The position numbers and the translations under genes were made by a program. From NCBI GenBank assembly GCA_016706545.1, contig JADJJK010000013.1, positions 1-64,000 on the forward strand: a stretch of 64,000 bases of DNA, written 5' to 3'. The stretch's first letter is position 1. Every line of letters begins with the position of its first letter. The DNA comes from Myxococcales bacterium. GTDB lineage: Bacteria; Myxococcota_A; Polyangia; Haliangiales; Haliangiaceae. The notes beneath the pieces were generated by a model, which was not told the origin of the DNA, did not search any database, and was given only the letters and a program-made list of their open reading frames with translations. Shown here one piece after another: positions 44,060 to 53,018 of the stretch.

Positions 44060-45674
44060 CAGATGTCATCCTCGATGAGGGTGGGGACCTCTCCACCGGG
44101 CTTGGCCTTGGGACGAGGCTTGGCTCCTCGTGGGCGCGGTGGCTTGCCAGGCGCGCCGGCCTTCTTGACCGGATCTCCAGCAGGGGTGGCGCCGCTCCCC
44201 GCGCCCTCGAGCGCAGGAGCCGCCGAGCCAGCGCCCTCTGCATCGACGACAGGAGGCTCCGAGCCGGCAGCAGGCTCCGAGCCGGCGCAGCAGGCACCGC
44301 AGGAGCAGCAGGCACCGCAGGCACCGCAGGCACCGCAGGAGCAACCGCCGCAGGCTCCGCAGGCGCGCTCACGTCGCCCGTGCCGCTCACGGCAGGCGGG
44401 CTCGGTGACGCCGCGGGCGTGACACCGGTCGCGCCGGCCTGCCCCGCAGCCCCCGACGACGCGCCGTCGCCCTTGCCCCCCGTCGCGACGATCACCGCGA
44501 CCGCCGCGGCCGACGCCAGCGCCGCGGTGCTCAACCACAGCCACGCGCGCGAGCGGCGCGGTCCGGCGGCGGCTAGCCCGGTGGCGCCGGTCGCACCGCT
44601 GAGCGTCGTCGGCCCGAGGCCCGACGAGCTAGCGGTGGGCGGGCGCTGCAGTGAGTACGGGGTGGCCACCGTGGGCGCGTCGGGAGCCCGCGACACGTGC
44701 CCCGAGGCGGGCGCCGGCGTGCGGGACGGAACCGGCGTGGGCCACCTGCCCTCGGGGCCAGGCCCGGTGCCGTGCTGCACCAGGTTCTGCCCCTGGCCGG
44801 CCAGGTCGTACACGACGCCGGAGAGCTGCCCGCTGCGGGCCAGATCATCAAAACGCTGCACCAGCTCCGCCGCGCTCTGCGGCCGCTCCGCCGGGTTCTT
44901 CGCCAGCAGCGACAGGATCAACCCCTCCAGCGCTGGCGAGATCTCCGGCGCGTACCTCCGCGGCGAGTCCGGCGTGACATACAGATGAGCGCCGATGAGC
45001 TCGCCAGCCCCCTGGCTGATGAACGGCGGGCGGCCGCACACCAGCTCGTAGAGCACGCAGCCAAGCGAATACAGGTCGGCGCGATGATCCACCTCGCCGG
45101 TGCCGCGGCACTGCTCGGGCGACATATACGTGGGCGTCCCCATCACCGCGCCGGTCCGGGTGGCCGAGGCCGAGATCCCCGCATCGGTGAGCTTGGCGAT
45201 CCCGAAATCCAGGACCTTGGAGCGCACCCCAAAGGGCGCGTCTGGATCGGCGACCAGGAAGATATTGTCCGGCTTGAGATCGCGATGGACGATGCCCTTG
45301 GCGTGCGCGGCGGTCAGCGCGCTGCACACCCCGCGCAGCAGCGCCGCCGCAGCAGTCTGGCCGAAACGCCCACGCCGAATCGCCGCTGACAGCGGCTCCC
45401 CTTCGAGGAGCTCCATCACCAGGTAGGCGTGGCCGGATTCCAGGTAGCCGAAATCGAACACCTCGACGATGCCGACGTGGCGGATGGAGGTGGTGGCCTT
45501 GGCCTCGTTGAAGAACCGGTTGACGATGTCCCGGTTGGTCGAGAACTCCGAATGCAGCACCTTGACCGCCGCGAGCTTGCCCAGCAGCGTGTGCTCCGCG
45601 CGATACACCACGCCCATGCCACCCGCGGCGAGCCGCGCCGTGACGCGGTAGTGGCCGACCACGGTACCGATCAT
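44059..45674 (-). CDS. Transmembrane Ser/Thr protein kinase, frame interrupted near 44285
   Basis: Kinase domain (about 8-275): AAGGMGVVYRAEH, Lys in AAVKVLH, HRDLKPDN, LDFGIAK and MSPEQCRG. A membrane helix lies at about 390-412 (AWLWLSTAALASAAAVAVIV). Downstream is an Ala/Pro/Val-rich periplasmic stretch encoded by GCACCG-type repeats. In the kinase frame the sequence then turns Arg/Ser-rich and runs 185 bp into the next gene. In the neighbouring frame, from about 44286, it reads sensibly (GSEPAAGSEPPVVDAEG, then PKAKPGGEVPTLIEDDI) and stops at 44059-44061, overlapping the next ATG by one base. One missing base in the repeat restores this. The corrected product is about 538 residues, with no PEGA domain. 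Confidence 0.87.
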
Positions 45675-45855
45675 GCCCTGCGATGATGTGGGCTTACGTC
45701 GCGAGAGTCAAACGCGAAACGCATCCGCCTGGGCCTTGCTTGGGCCCGGATGCGCCGCGCGTGGGGCGCGCTCCTGCCGCCAGGGCCAAAGGCCCTGCCC
45801 TTGCCCTGGCGCGCGCGTCGAAGATCGCCCAGGCGCGGCGGGGTCCTGTGGCTAC

Positions 45856-45895
45856 CGGCGGTCTGCCAGCGGTCTACCGGCGGTCTACCAACGGT

Positions 45896-45909
<14 letters not shown>
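45856..45909. repeat. 11-bp tandem repeat overlapping the 3' end of the aldo-keto reductase gene
   Basis: About five copies of an 11-bp unit (CNNCGGTCTAC) lie at 45856-45909. The repeat supplies the TAG stop (45898-45896) and last codons of the aldo-keto reductase gene. The remaining 180 bp to the kinase start at 45674 show no gene. Confidence 0.88.
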
Positions 45910-46921
<1,012 letters not shown>

Positions 46922-46927
46922 GCGGCA

Positions 46928-46938
46928 AAGCTACCGCA
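46928..46938 (-). promoter_or_regulatory. TGCGGTA box with -10-like TAGCTT before the aldo-keto reductase
   Basis: TGCGGTAGCTT on the minus strand (46938-46928) ends 6 nt before ATG 46921; heptamer-to-ATG gap is 10 nt. Confidence 0.45.
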
Positions 46939-46964
46939 AGATGGGTTGGCCTCCATGTCGCCGT

Positions 46965-46975
46965 TGCGGTAGACA
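46965..46975 (+). promoter_or_regulatory. TGCGGTA box with -10-like TAGACA before the desaturase
   Basis: TGCGGTAGACA ends 6 nt before ATG 46982; heptamer-to-ATG gap is 10 nt. It mirrors the element on the opposite strand at 46928-46938. Confidence 0.45.
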
Positions 46976-46981
46976 CGATCC

Positions 46982-48021
46982 ATGCGCTCCGCTCCGCCGC
47001 TCGACCAGGTCGCACCTGCGGCGCCCGAAACGCACGCAACGCACGCGGCGCACGCGGCGCCTGAACCCGGCGCCGACAGCGGTCCCCCGACCGACGGCGC
47101 GCGACCAGGACCCGATGAGCAGCGGATGGTGGCCGCGCAGGCCAAGAGCTGGCGCGCCACCTACGCCAACGCCATGGCCATCCCGTTCTGGGGCATCCAC
47201 GTTGGCGCCGCCGTCGGGGTGATCTGGTTGGGCTGGTCCTGGCAAGGCTTGGCCCTGGCGCTCGCCAGCTACCTCCCTCGCATGTTCTTTGTCACCGCGG
47301 CCTATCACCGGTACTTCTCCCACCGCGCCTTCAAGACCTCGCGCGGGGTTCAGCTAGCGCTGGCGCTGGGCGCGATGGCGACCACCCAGAAGGGGGTGCT
47401 GTGGTGGGCCGCGCACCACCGAACCCACCACAAGCTGTCCGATCAGCCCGGCGACTTGCACTCGGTGCGACAGTCTGGCTTCTGGTGGGCGCACATGGGC
47501 TGGATCCTCTGCCGTGAGCTAGAAGACACGGATCTGCGGCGGGTGCGCGACCTGGCGCGTTTTCCAGAGCTGCGGTGGCTCGATCGCTACTGGTTCACCG
47601 TCCCCGTCGCGGTGGCGGTCGCCACCTTCGCCGCGGGCGGATGGTTCGCGCTGGTGTGGGCGTTCGCGGTCACCCAGGTGCTGACCTGGCATGGCACCTT
47701 CACCATCAACTCGCTGTCTCACCTCTTTGGATCCCGCCGCTATCCGACCTCGGATGACTCGCGCAACAACCTCGGCCTGGCGCTGCTCACCCTCGGTGAG
47801 GGATGGCACAACAACCACCATCACTACCAGGTGGCGGCGCGCCAGGGCTTCGGTGGTGGGAGGTTGACCTCACGTACTACGTCCTGCGCGCGCTGGCCAT
47901 GGTGGGGCTCATCTGGGACTTGCACGGCGTGCCACCGCACATCCGCGACGGCGTGGCTGCCTCGCCACCTGACCGCTTGCCTGGCGTGGACCAGCTCGGC
48001 GCGATGAGGCCTGGCCCGTGA
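46982..48021 (+). CDS. Fatty acid desaturase (acyl-CoA delta-9 type), frame interrupted near 47852
   Basis: Membrane di-iron desaturase. Histidine boxes HRYFSHR (about 110), HHRTHH (about 142) and HNNHHHYQ (about 278) are intact, with hydrophobic segments between them as in stearoyl-CoA desaturases. After HHHYQVAARQGF the frame turns into Ser/Thr/Cys-rich noise ending at 48007. One base later the other frame reads RWWEVDLTYYVLRALAMVGL, the standard desaturase ending, to TGA 48019-48021. Restoring one C in GGCTTC(C)GGTGG repairs it. The repaired stop overlaps the sensor kinase GTG by 4 bp (GTGA). An Ala/His/Pro-rich 45-residue N-terminal extension precedes the domain. It introduces double bonds to adjust membrane fluidity. 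Confidence 0.9.
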
Positions 48022-49022
48022 CGCGCGTGCGCAAAGCGCTGACCGCGGTCCGCTTCCCGCCGGCCAACATCCAGCTCCGCCGCGCGCAGCTCGTGCTCAT
48101 CTTGGTGGTGCTGGTGCCCACGGTGCTGCTCGAGGTGGTGGGCGTGCTGCTCACCGCCCTGGGCGACGGCGGGCTGTCCGTGGTGCTCGGCATCCTGGTC
48201 TTGACCCTGTGTACCACCGGCATCACCGGCTACGTCCTGGGCTCGATCTTCGTCAACAAGGGCGCGTCCCTGGCGCGCATCCAGAACGACTACGTGTCGT
48301 CCGTGTCGCACGAGCTGCGCACCCCGCTGACCTCCATCCGCCTGCTGATCGAAGGGCTCGCCAGCGACAAGCTCGCCAACGAGGAGAAGCAGCACGTGCT
48401 GAAGCTCCTGGGGCAGGAGACCGATCGGCTCGAGAAGCTGGTCGTGCGCGTGCTCGAGCTGTCGCGCATCGAGAGCGGCGCGCAATCGCTGCACCAGGAT
48501 GAAGTATTGATCTCCGACGTGGTGGCTGACGCCATGACCACGTTCAACGCGGCGACGATCGGGACCCCGCAGCCCATCCGCATCGAGCTGGAGCCAGACC
48601 TGGTGGTGGTCGGCGACCGCGAGACCCTGGCGCGCGCCATCGCCAACTTGCTCATCAACGCCTGGAAGTACTCGGGAGACCAGAAGGACATCGCCATCGT
48701 CGGGGCGCGCGCGCGACGCTGGGTCGAGCTCGCGGTGATCGACAACGGCCCCGGGATCGCCCGCGATGAGCAGGGGATGGTGTTCGAGCAGTTCGCGCGC
48801 GGGCGCTCGGCCGAGCATCACCCGAGCACCGGCTACGGGCTGGGGCTGGCCTTTGTCCGCGCCATCGTCCGCGCGCATCGCGGAAAGATCGACGTGAACT
48901 CTCGACCAGGCCGCACGGAGATGAAGCTCCGGCTGCGGCCACCGCGCAAACCGCGCCCACCCGCCACCACGTCGCAAGCCGCGGTCGCAGGCCCCGCCAC
49001 CACGCGCTCCTCCCACTCCTAG
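48018..49022 (+). CDS. Membrane sensor histidine kinase
   Basis: 334 residues. Two membrane helices near the N-terminus (about 23-48 and 53-80) with almost no periplasmic loop, so it probably senses a membrane or intracellular signal. H-box SHELRTPLTS (His about 97), N-box NLLINAWKYS, G1 DNGPGIA, F-box-like FEQFARG and G2 GYGLGLAFV follow. GTG 48018 overlaps the corrected desaturase stop, and the response regulator follows after 8 bp, giving a desaturase-kinase-regulator operon. By analogy with Bacillus DesK it might sense membrane fluidity; that is inference from context. Confidence 0.93.
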   Translation: MTRVRKALTAVRFPPANIQLRRAQLVLILVVLVPTVLLEVVGVLLTALGDGGLSVVLGILVLTLCTTGITGYVLGSIFVNKGASLARIQNDYVSSVSHELRTPLTSIRLLIEGLASDKLANEEKQHVLKLLGQETDRLEKLVVRVLELSRIESGAQSLHQDEVLISDVVADAMTTFNAATIGTPQPIRIELEPDLVVVGDRETLARAIANLLINAWKYSGDQKDIAIVGARARRWVELAVIDNGPGIARDEQGMVFEQFARGRSAEHHPSTGYGLGLAFVRAIVRAHRGKIDVNSRPGRTEMKLRLRPPRKPRPPATTSQAAVAGPATTRSSHS

Positions 49023-49030
49023 CTCTCACC

Positions 49031-49777
49031 ATGAACCAGAAGATCTTGATCGTCGAAGACGACGACGCCATCGCCACCGGCCTCTCGCTGAACCTGCGGC
49101 TCGCCGGGCTCACCCCCTCGATCGCGCGAGATGGGGAAGAGGCGCTCGAGATCATCGCCTCCACCGATCTGGACCTGGTCCTCCTCGACATCAACCTGCC
49201 GCGGCGCAACGGCCTCGAGGTCCTCTCGGAGCTGCGCGCCCGGGACGAGCTGGTGCCGGTGATCGTGCTCTCCGCGCGGGTCGGCGAGTTCGACAAGGTC
49301 GCTGCGCTGCGGCTGGGCGCCGATGACTACGTCACCAAGCCGTTCGCGCTCGCCGAGCTGCTGGCGCGGATCGACGCGGTGCTGCGCCGCGCCTCACAGG
49401 CTGCAGCGCAGACCGCCGCGCAGGCCACCGGCGCCGCCAGCCCGGCCTTGCCGGGACAGCCGGGGGCAGATCCGGTCGAAGGTCCGCTGTCCTTCTCCGA
49501 CGTCACCATCGATCGCCAGCAGCGCACCGTGACCAAGGCCGGGCTTGCCGTGCGCTTGACCCACCTCGAGTACGAGCTCCTGCTCTTCTTCGTGGAGCAC
49601 CCAAACCAGGTGTTTGCGCGCAAAGACCTGTTCGCCCGCGTCTGGGGGCAGAGCGCAGGATCGGTGCGCACCATCGACAACTTCGTGGGCCAGCTCCGCA
49701 AGCACTTCGAAGCAGCCCCTGAGGCCCCGCTCCACTTCATCACCGTGCGCGGCTCGGGGTATCGCTTCAGCCCCTGA
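49031..49777 (+). CDS. OmpR/PhoB-family response regulator
   Basis: 248 residues. Receiver domain with acidic pair EDDD near the N-terminus, phosphoacceptor Asp53 in LLDINLP, and Lys in YVTKPFALAEL (about 101). After an Ala/Pro linker a winged-helix DNA-binding domain has VRLTHLEYELLLFF, VWGQSAGSVRTIDNFVGQLR and ITVRGSGYRF. It is the cognate regulator of the kinase 8 bp upstream. The desaturase or its own operon is a likely target; no operator was identified. Confidence 0.95.
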   Translation: MNQKILIVEDDDAIATGLSLNLRLAGLTPSIARDGEEALEIIASTDLDLVLLDINLPRRNGLEVLSELRARDELVPVIVLSARVGEFDKVAALRLGADDYVTKPFALAELLARIDAVLRRASQAAAQTAAQATGAASPALPGQPGADPVEGPLSFSDVTIDRQQRTVTKAGLAVRLTHLEYELLLFFVEHPNQVFARKDLFARVWGQSAGSVRTIDNFVGQLRKHFEAAPEAPLHFITVRGSGYRFSP

Positions 49778-49820
49778 CCTGCATAGCCTGCATGGCTGGC
49801 CTGCGTGGTACGTTCGCGCC

Positions 49821-50231
49821 ATGTCCCAGACGGTGTTCTCCAAGATCCTGCGCGGCGAGGTGCCCTGTCACAAGGTCTATGAAGACGACCATGTGCTGGC
49901 CTTCCTGGACATCAACCCGCTGTCGCGCGGCCACACGCTGGTCATCCCCAAGGAGCCCGCGGTCACCCTGGACCAGCTCTCCGACGACGCGGCGGCGGCC
50001 CTCGGCCGCGCGCTGCCCAAGATCAGCCGAGCGGTGCTGGCGGCCACCGGGACCCGCGCCTTCAACCTCTTGCAGAACAACGGCAGCGCCGCCCACCAGG
50101 TGGTGATGCACGTCCACTTCCACATCATCCCCAAGCACCCCGACGGCAGCGGCCTCGGCATCGGCTGGGAGCCGGGCTCGCTGGCGGACGGCGCCAACCT
50201 GGCGGCCGCCATCGCGAGCAAGCTGACATGA
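49821..50231 (+). CDS. HIT family protein (HINT-like nucleotide hydrolase)
   Basis: 136 residues. The histidine triad HVHFHIIP is at about residue 96, preceded by FLDINPLSRGHTLVIPK and NLLQNNGSAAHQVVMH, a complete HINT/PKCI signature. Such proteins hydrolyse nucleoside phosphoramidates or related adenylylated compounds. ATG 49821 is chosen because the longer open frame overlaps the response regulator. Its stop overlaps the next gene's ATG (ATGA, 50228-50231). Confidence 0.94.
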   Translation: MSQTVFSKILRGEVPCHKVYEDDHVLAFLDINPLSRGHTLVIPKEPAVTLDQLSDDAAAALGRALPKISRAVLAATGTRAFNLLQNNGSAAHQVVMHVHFHIIPKHPDGSGLGIGWEPGSLADGANLAAAIASKLT

Positions 50232-51319
50232 GCTCCGGCACCGCCAGCCGCGCGCTGCTCCTTGGCGCCCTCGCGACGCTCACGCTCGGCCCCACCGGGT
50301 GCCTGATGACGCGCTACCTGGCCCAGGCGGGGCACGGGCAGTTCGAGCTGATGGCCAAGGCGCGCCCCATCGAGCAGGTGGTCGCCGATCCGGACACGCC
50401 GCTCCGCACCGCCATGCTGCTGGCGGAGATCCCGGCGATCAAGGCCTACGGCGCGGCGTTCGGCTTGTCGGTCAAGCGCAACTACCGGACCTACTCCGAC
50501 CTGGGCCGCCCAGCCGCGGTGTGGTTCGTCGGCGGCGCGGATCCGCTCGCCTTTCGACCCCGCAAGTGGTGCTTCCCCATCGTCGGCTGCTTCGCTGGGC
50601 TTGGCTGGTTCGATGAGGACGACGCCCTGCGCCACCGCCGCGCGCTCGAGGCCCGCGGCCTCGACGTGATCGCGCGCCCCGCCGCGGCATACTCGACGGG
50701 CGGCTGGTTTCCGGACCCGGTGCTCTCGACGATGCTCGGCGGCGGCGACGACGCCTTCCCCGGGCTGGCCAACGTGATCTTGCATGAGTCCGTGCACGCC
50801 ACCGTGCTGGTGCCCGATCAGCCCTTCTTCAACGAGAGCTTCGCCGAGTACGTGGGCGATGTCATGACCGACCGCTGGGTCATCGACCGCTTCGGCGCCG
50901 GCGCGCCTGAGCAGCTCGCGTGGCTCATCTCGCAGGCCACCGGGGCCGTCCGGGTCGCGCGCATGTTCGCCACCTACAACCAGCTCGACGCGCTGTACAA
51001 GTCCAGCGCCAGCGCGACGGACAAGCTGGCCAAGAAGAAGGCGATCATCGATCAGCTCGTCGCCGAGCTGCGCCTGCGCCGGCGTCCCAACAACGCATCG
51101 CTGGTGGAGCTGCGCGTGTACCGCGCTGGCGGCAGCACGCTGACCGACGCGCACCGCGCCTGCGGCGACCTGCGCAACCTCATCGCCGCCGCCAAGACCT
51201 TGCGCCGCGGCGACTTCAATAAGGACTTACAGGAAGACCTGGCGCCGGTGGGCGAGACCCTCGCCAAGCGCTGCCGGACGCTGCCGAGCGCCACCACGGT
51301 CGCCAGCGGCACGCGCTGA
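50228..51319 (+). CDS. Aminopeptidase-like zinc metalloprotein lipoprotein
   Basis: 363 residues. Lipobox PTGC (Cys25) follows a hydrophobic signal. The body matches the predicted aminopeptidase family (PF10023-like): IPAIKAYGAAFGLSVKRNY, AVWFVGGADPLAFRP, and the zinc motif HESVHATV (HExxH, about 184) followed by FFNESFAEYVGD, which supplies the third ligand Glu. It is likely an outer-membrane or periplasmic protease or peptidase. ATG at 50228 overlaps the HIT stop by 4 bp, so the two are coupled. Confidence 0.88.
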   Translation: MSSGTASRALLLGALATLTLGPTGCLMTRYLAQAGHGQFELMAKARPIEQVVADPDTPLRTAMLLAEIPAIKAYGAAFGLSVKRNYRTYSDLGRPAAVWFVGGADPLAFRPRKWCFPIVGCFAGLGWFDEDDALRHRRALEARGLDVIARPAAAYSTGGWFPDPVLSTMLGGGDDAFPGLANVILHESVHATVLVPDQPFFNESFAEYVGDVMTDRWVIDRFGAGAPEQLAWLISQATGAVRVARMFATYNQLDALYKSSASATDKLAKKKAIIDQLVAELRLRRRPNNASLVELRVYRAGGSTLTDAHRACGDLRNLIAAAKTLRRGDFNKDLQEDLAPVGETLAKRCRTLPSATTVASGTR

Positions 51320-51453
51320 CCGCGAACGCGGCGCGGCGTGGCGCGGGTCGCGCCGCAGGTGGTCGCTGGTGCGTGCAGCACGCCGTGGCGCGCGCCACGC
51401 TGCCGCCATTGAAAACTGGCGAGCCGGCGCGATCAGCGCGACCATGGTGTCCT

Positions 51454-51458
51454 GGAGG
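51454..51458 (+). promoter_or_regulatory. Ribosome binding site fixing the start of the murein endopeptidase
   Basis: GGAGG at 51454-51458 lies 4 nt before GTG 51463, supporting this start over an open frame beginning at 51373. Confidence 0.6.
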
Positions 51459-51462
51459 CACG

Positions 51463-52863
51463 GTGCGAGCACTCGCGATCCTAGCTGGACTGGCGCTCAG
51501 CCTGTTGTTGTCCGTCGTCAACCCGACGCCGGCGACCGCGGGCAAGGCGATCTTTCGACGCCACGTCGTCAAGCGTGGCGACACGTTGCATGAGCTGGCG
51601 CAGCGATATGGCTGCACGGTCGAGGTGCTTCGCCGAGCCAACCAGCTTGGCGACGTGTTGCCGCTCGGCAAGATCCTGCAGGTCCCGGCGTGCGGACAGG
51701 TGACGCACGAGGCGCGGCTCGACCCGCGCAGCCGGCGCGGCGCGGAGCCTCGGGCGAGCATGACGTCGAAGCCCCTCGCCACGACGAGCCCCGAGCAGAA
51801 GCCCGAAAGGGCACGCCAGCGCGCCGCCGCGCCTCGACAAGCGGAGGAGCTGCGGCGTCGAGATGAGCGACGGCGCGTGGTGCCGCCGGGCCGCAGCGTG
51901 CAGGCGCTGACGAAGCAGCCCCGCCACGACGACCAGAAGCGTCACACCGTCAGCGAGGGCCCGGTGCTCTTGCCCCAGCAGCTCGAAGCCGAGCTGGCCG
52001 AGCCCACCCAGGTCCCCGCGGTCTCCGTCGATCCGCCCGACGATCTGCCAGTCCTGGCCATCCAGCCCGCCGTTGCGGCGCCGGCGCCAAAGGCCCGCGA
52101 GGCCCGCGACGCCAACGAGGCCCGCGACGCCAGCGACGCCAGCGAAGCCAACGACGTCCGCGACGCCAGCGACCTGCCCGAGGTCCCCGACCACGCGCGC
52201 CCGGACGTGGTGCTCAACACTCGCTCGCTGGAGGCGCTCACGCCGTCGGTGACCGCCCCTTCCGGCCAGAGCCTGGGGCTGCCGTGGCGAGGCCGGCTTC
52301 AGCAGCCCAGCCGCTTGCAGACCGGAGAGGGCTACGTGCTGCGCCGCCAGCATCGGACCTGGGGCACCGAGACCACCGTCGCCCATGTCCGTGACGCCCT
52401 CGCCGCGTTCCGCCAGCAGGTGCCGTCCGCGCACGAGCTGGCCATCGGGGACCTGTCCGCCGAGAGCGGCGGTCCGATCAGCGATCATCGTTCGCACCAA
52501 TCAGGGCGGGACATCGATGTGGGCCTGGTGTTCGTGGACAAGCCCCCGGGCTATCCCGAGTCCTTCGTCGTCGCGACCGAGAGCAACCTGGACGCCGCCG
52601 CCACCTGGGCGCTCATCACCGCGTTCGCGAAGACCGCCAAGGCCGACGGCGGCGTGTCCCTCATCCTGCTGGACTTCGAGGTGCAAGGCATCGTCTACGA
52701 CTGGGCGCTGAAGCAAGGCGTGGACGAGACGGTCCTGCATCGCGTGTTCCAGTACCCGCACGGCAAGCGCGCGGCCAAGGGGCTGGTGCGACACGCGCCC
52801 AACCACGCCGATCACCTGCACGTCCGCTTTGCATGCGGCGCCGCTGACGTGGGCTGCCTCTAG
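51463..52863 (+). CDS. LysM-domain penicillin-insensitive murein endopeptidase (MepA/M74-like)
   Basis: 466 residues. Signal peptide (ALAILAGLALSLLLSVVNPTPATA), one LysM repeat (HVVKRGDTLHELAQRYG..., about 27-72), a long charged/Ala-rich spacer containing ARDA/SDASEAN-type repeats, and a C-terminal LAS-type metallopeptidase domain. That domain has SDHRSHQSGRDIDVGL and HADHLHVRF, which carry the His/Asp/His zinc ligands of MepA. It should cleave peptidoglycan cross-links in the periplasm, with LysM giving wall binding. GTG 51463 is fixed by GGAGG 4 nt upstream and by the position of the signal peptide. E. coli MepA (274 residues) lacks LysM and the spacer. Confidence 0.92.
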   Translation: MRALAILAGLALSLLLSVVNPTPATAGKAIFRRHVVKRGDTLHELAQRYGCTVEVLRRANQLGDVLPLGKILQVPACGQVTHEARLDPRSRRGAEPRASMTSKPLATTSPEQKPERARQRAAAPRQAEELRRRDERRRVVPPGRSVQALTKQPRHDDQKRHTVSEGPVLLPQQLEAELAEPTQVPAVSVDPPDDLPVLAIQPAVAAPAPKAREARDANEARDASDASEANDVRDASDLPEVPDHARPDVVLNTRSLEALTPSVTAPSGQSLGLPWRGRLQQPSRLQTGEGYVLRRQHRTWGTETTVAHVRDALAAFRQQVPSAHELAIGDLSAESGGPISDHRSHQSGRDIDVGLVFVDKPPGYPESFVVATESNLDAAATWALITAFAKTAKADGGVSLILLDFEVQGIVYDWALKQGVDETVLHRVFQYPHGKRAAKGLVRHAPNHADHLHVRFACGAADVGCL

Positions 52864-53018
52864 CCAGGCCGGCTTTGGCGGGCGCGCCAAGTGCATGGAC
52901 TGCATCGTCAAGCGCTCGACGCGCAAGCTTGCCGCTGGCACCCAGCGTTCCCTGGGCCCGGCGCCGCGCGGATGCCGCCGGGCGCCGCCGAGCACGCGCG
53001 ATAGAAGGCGCTCGCTCG

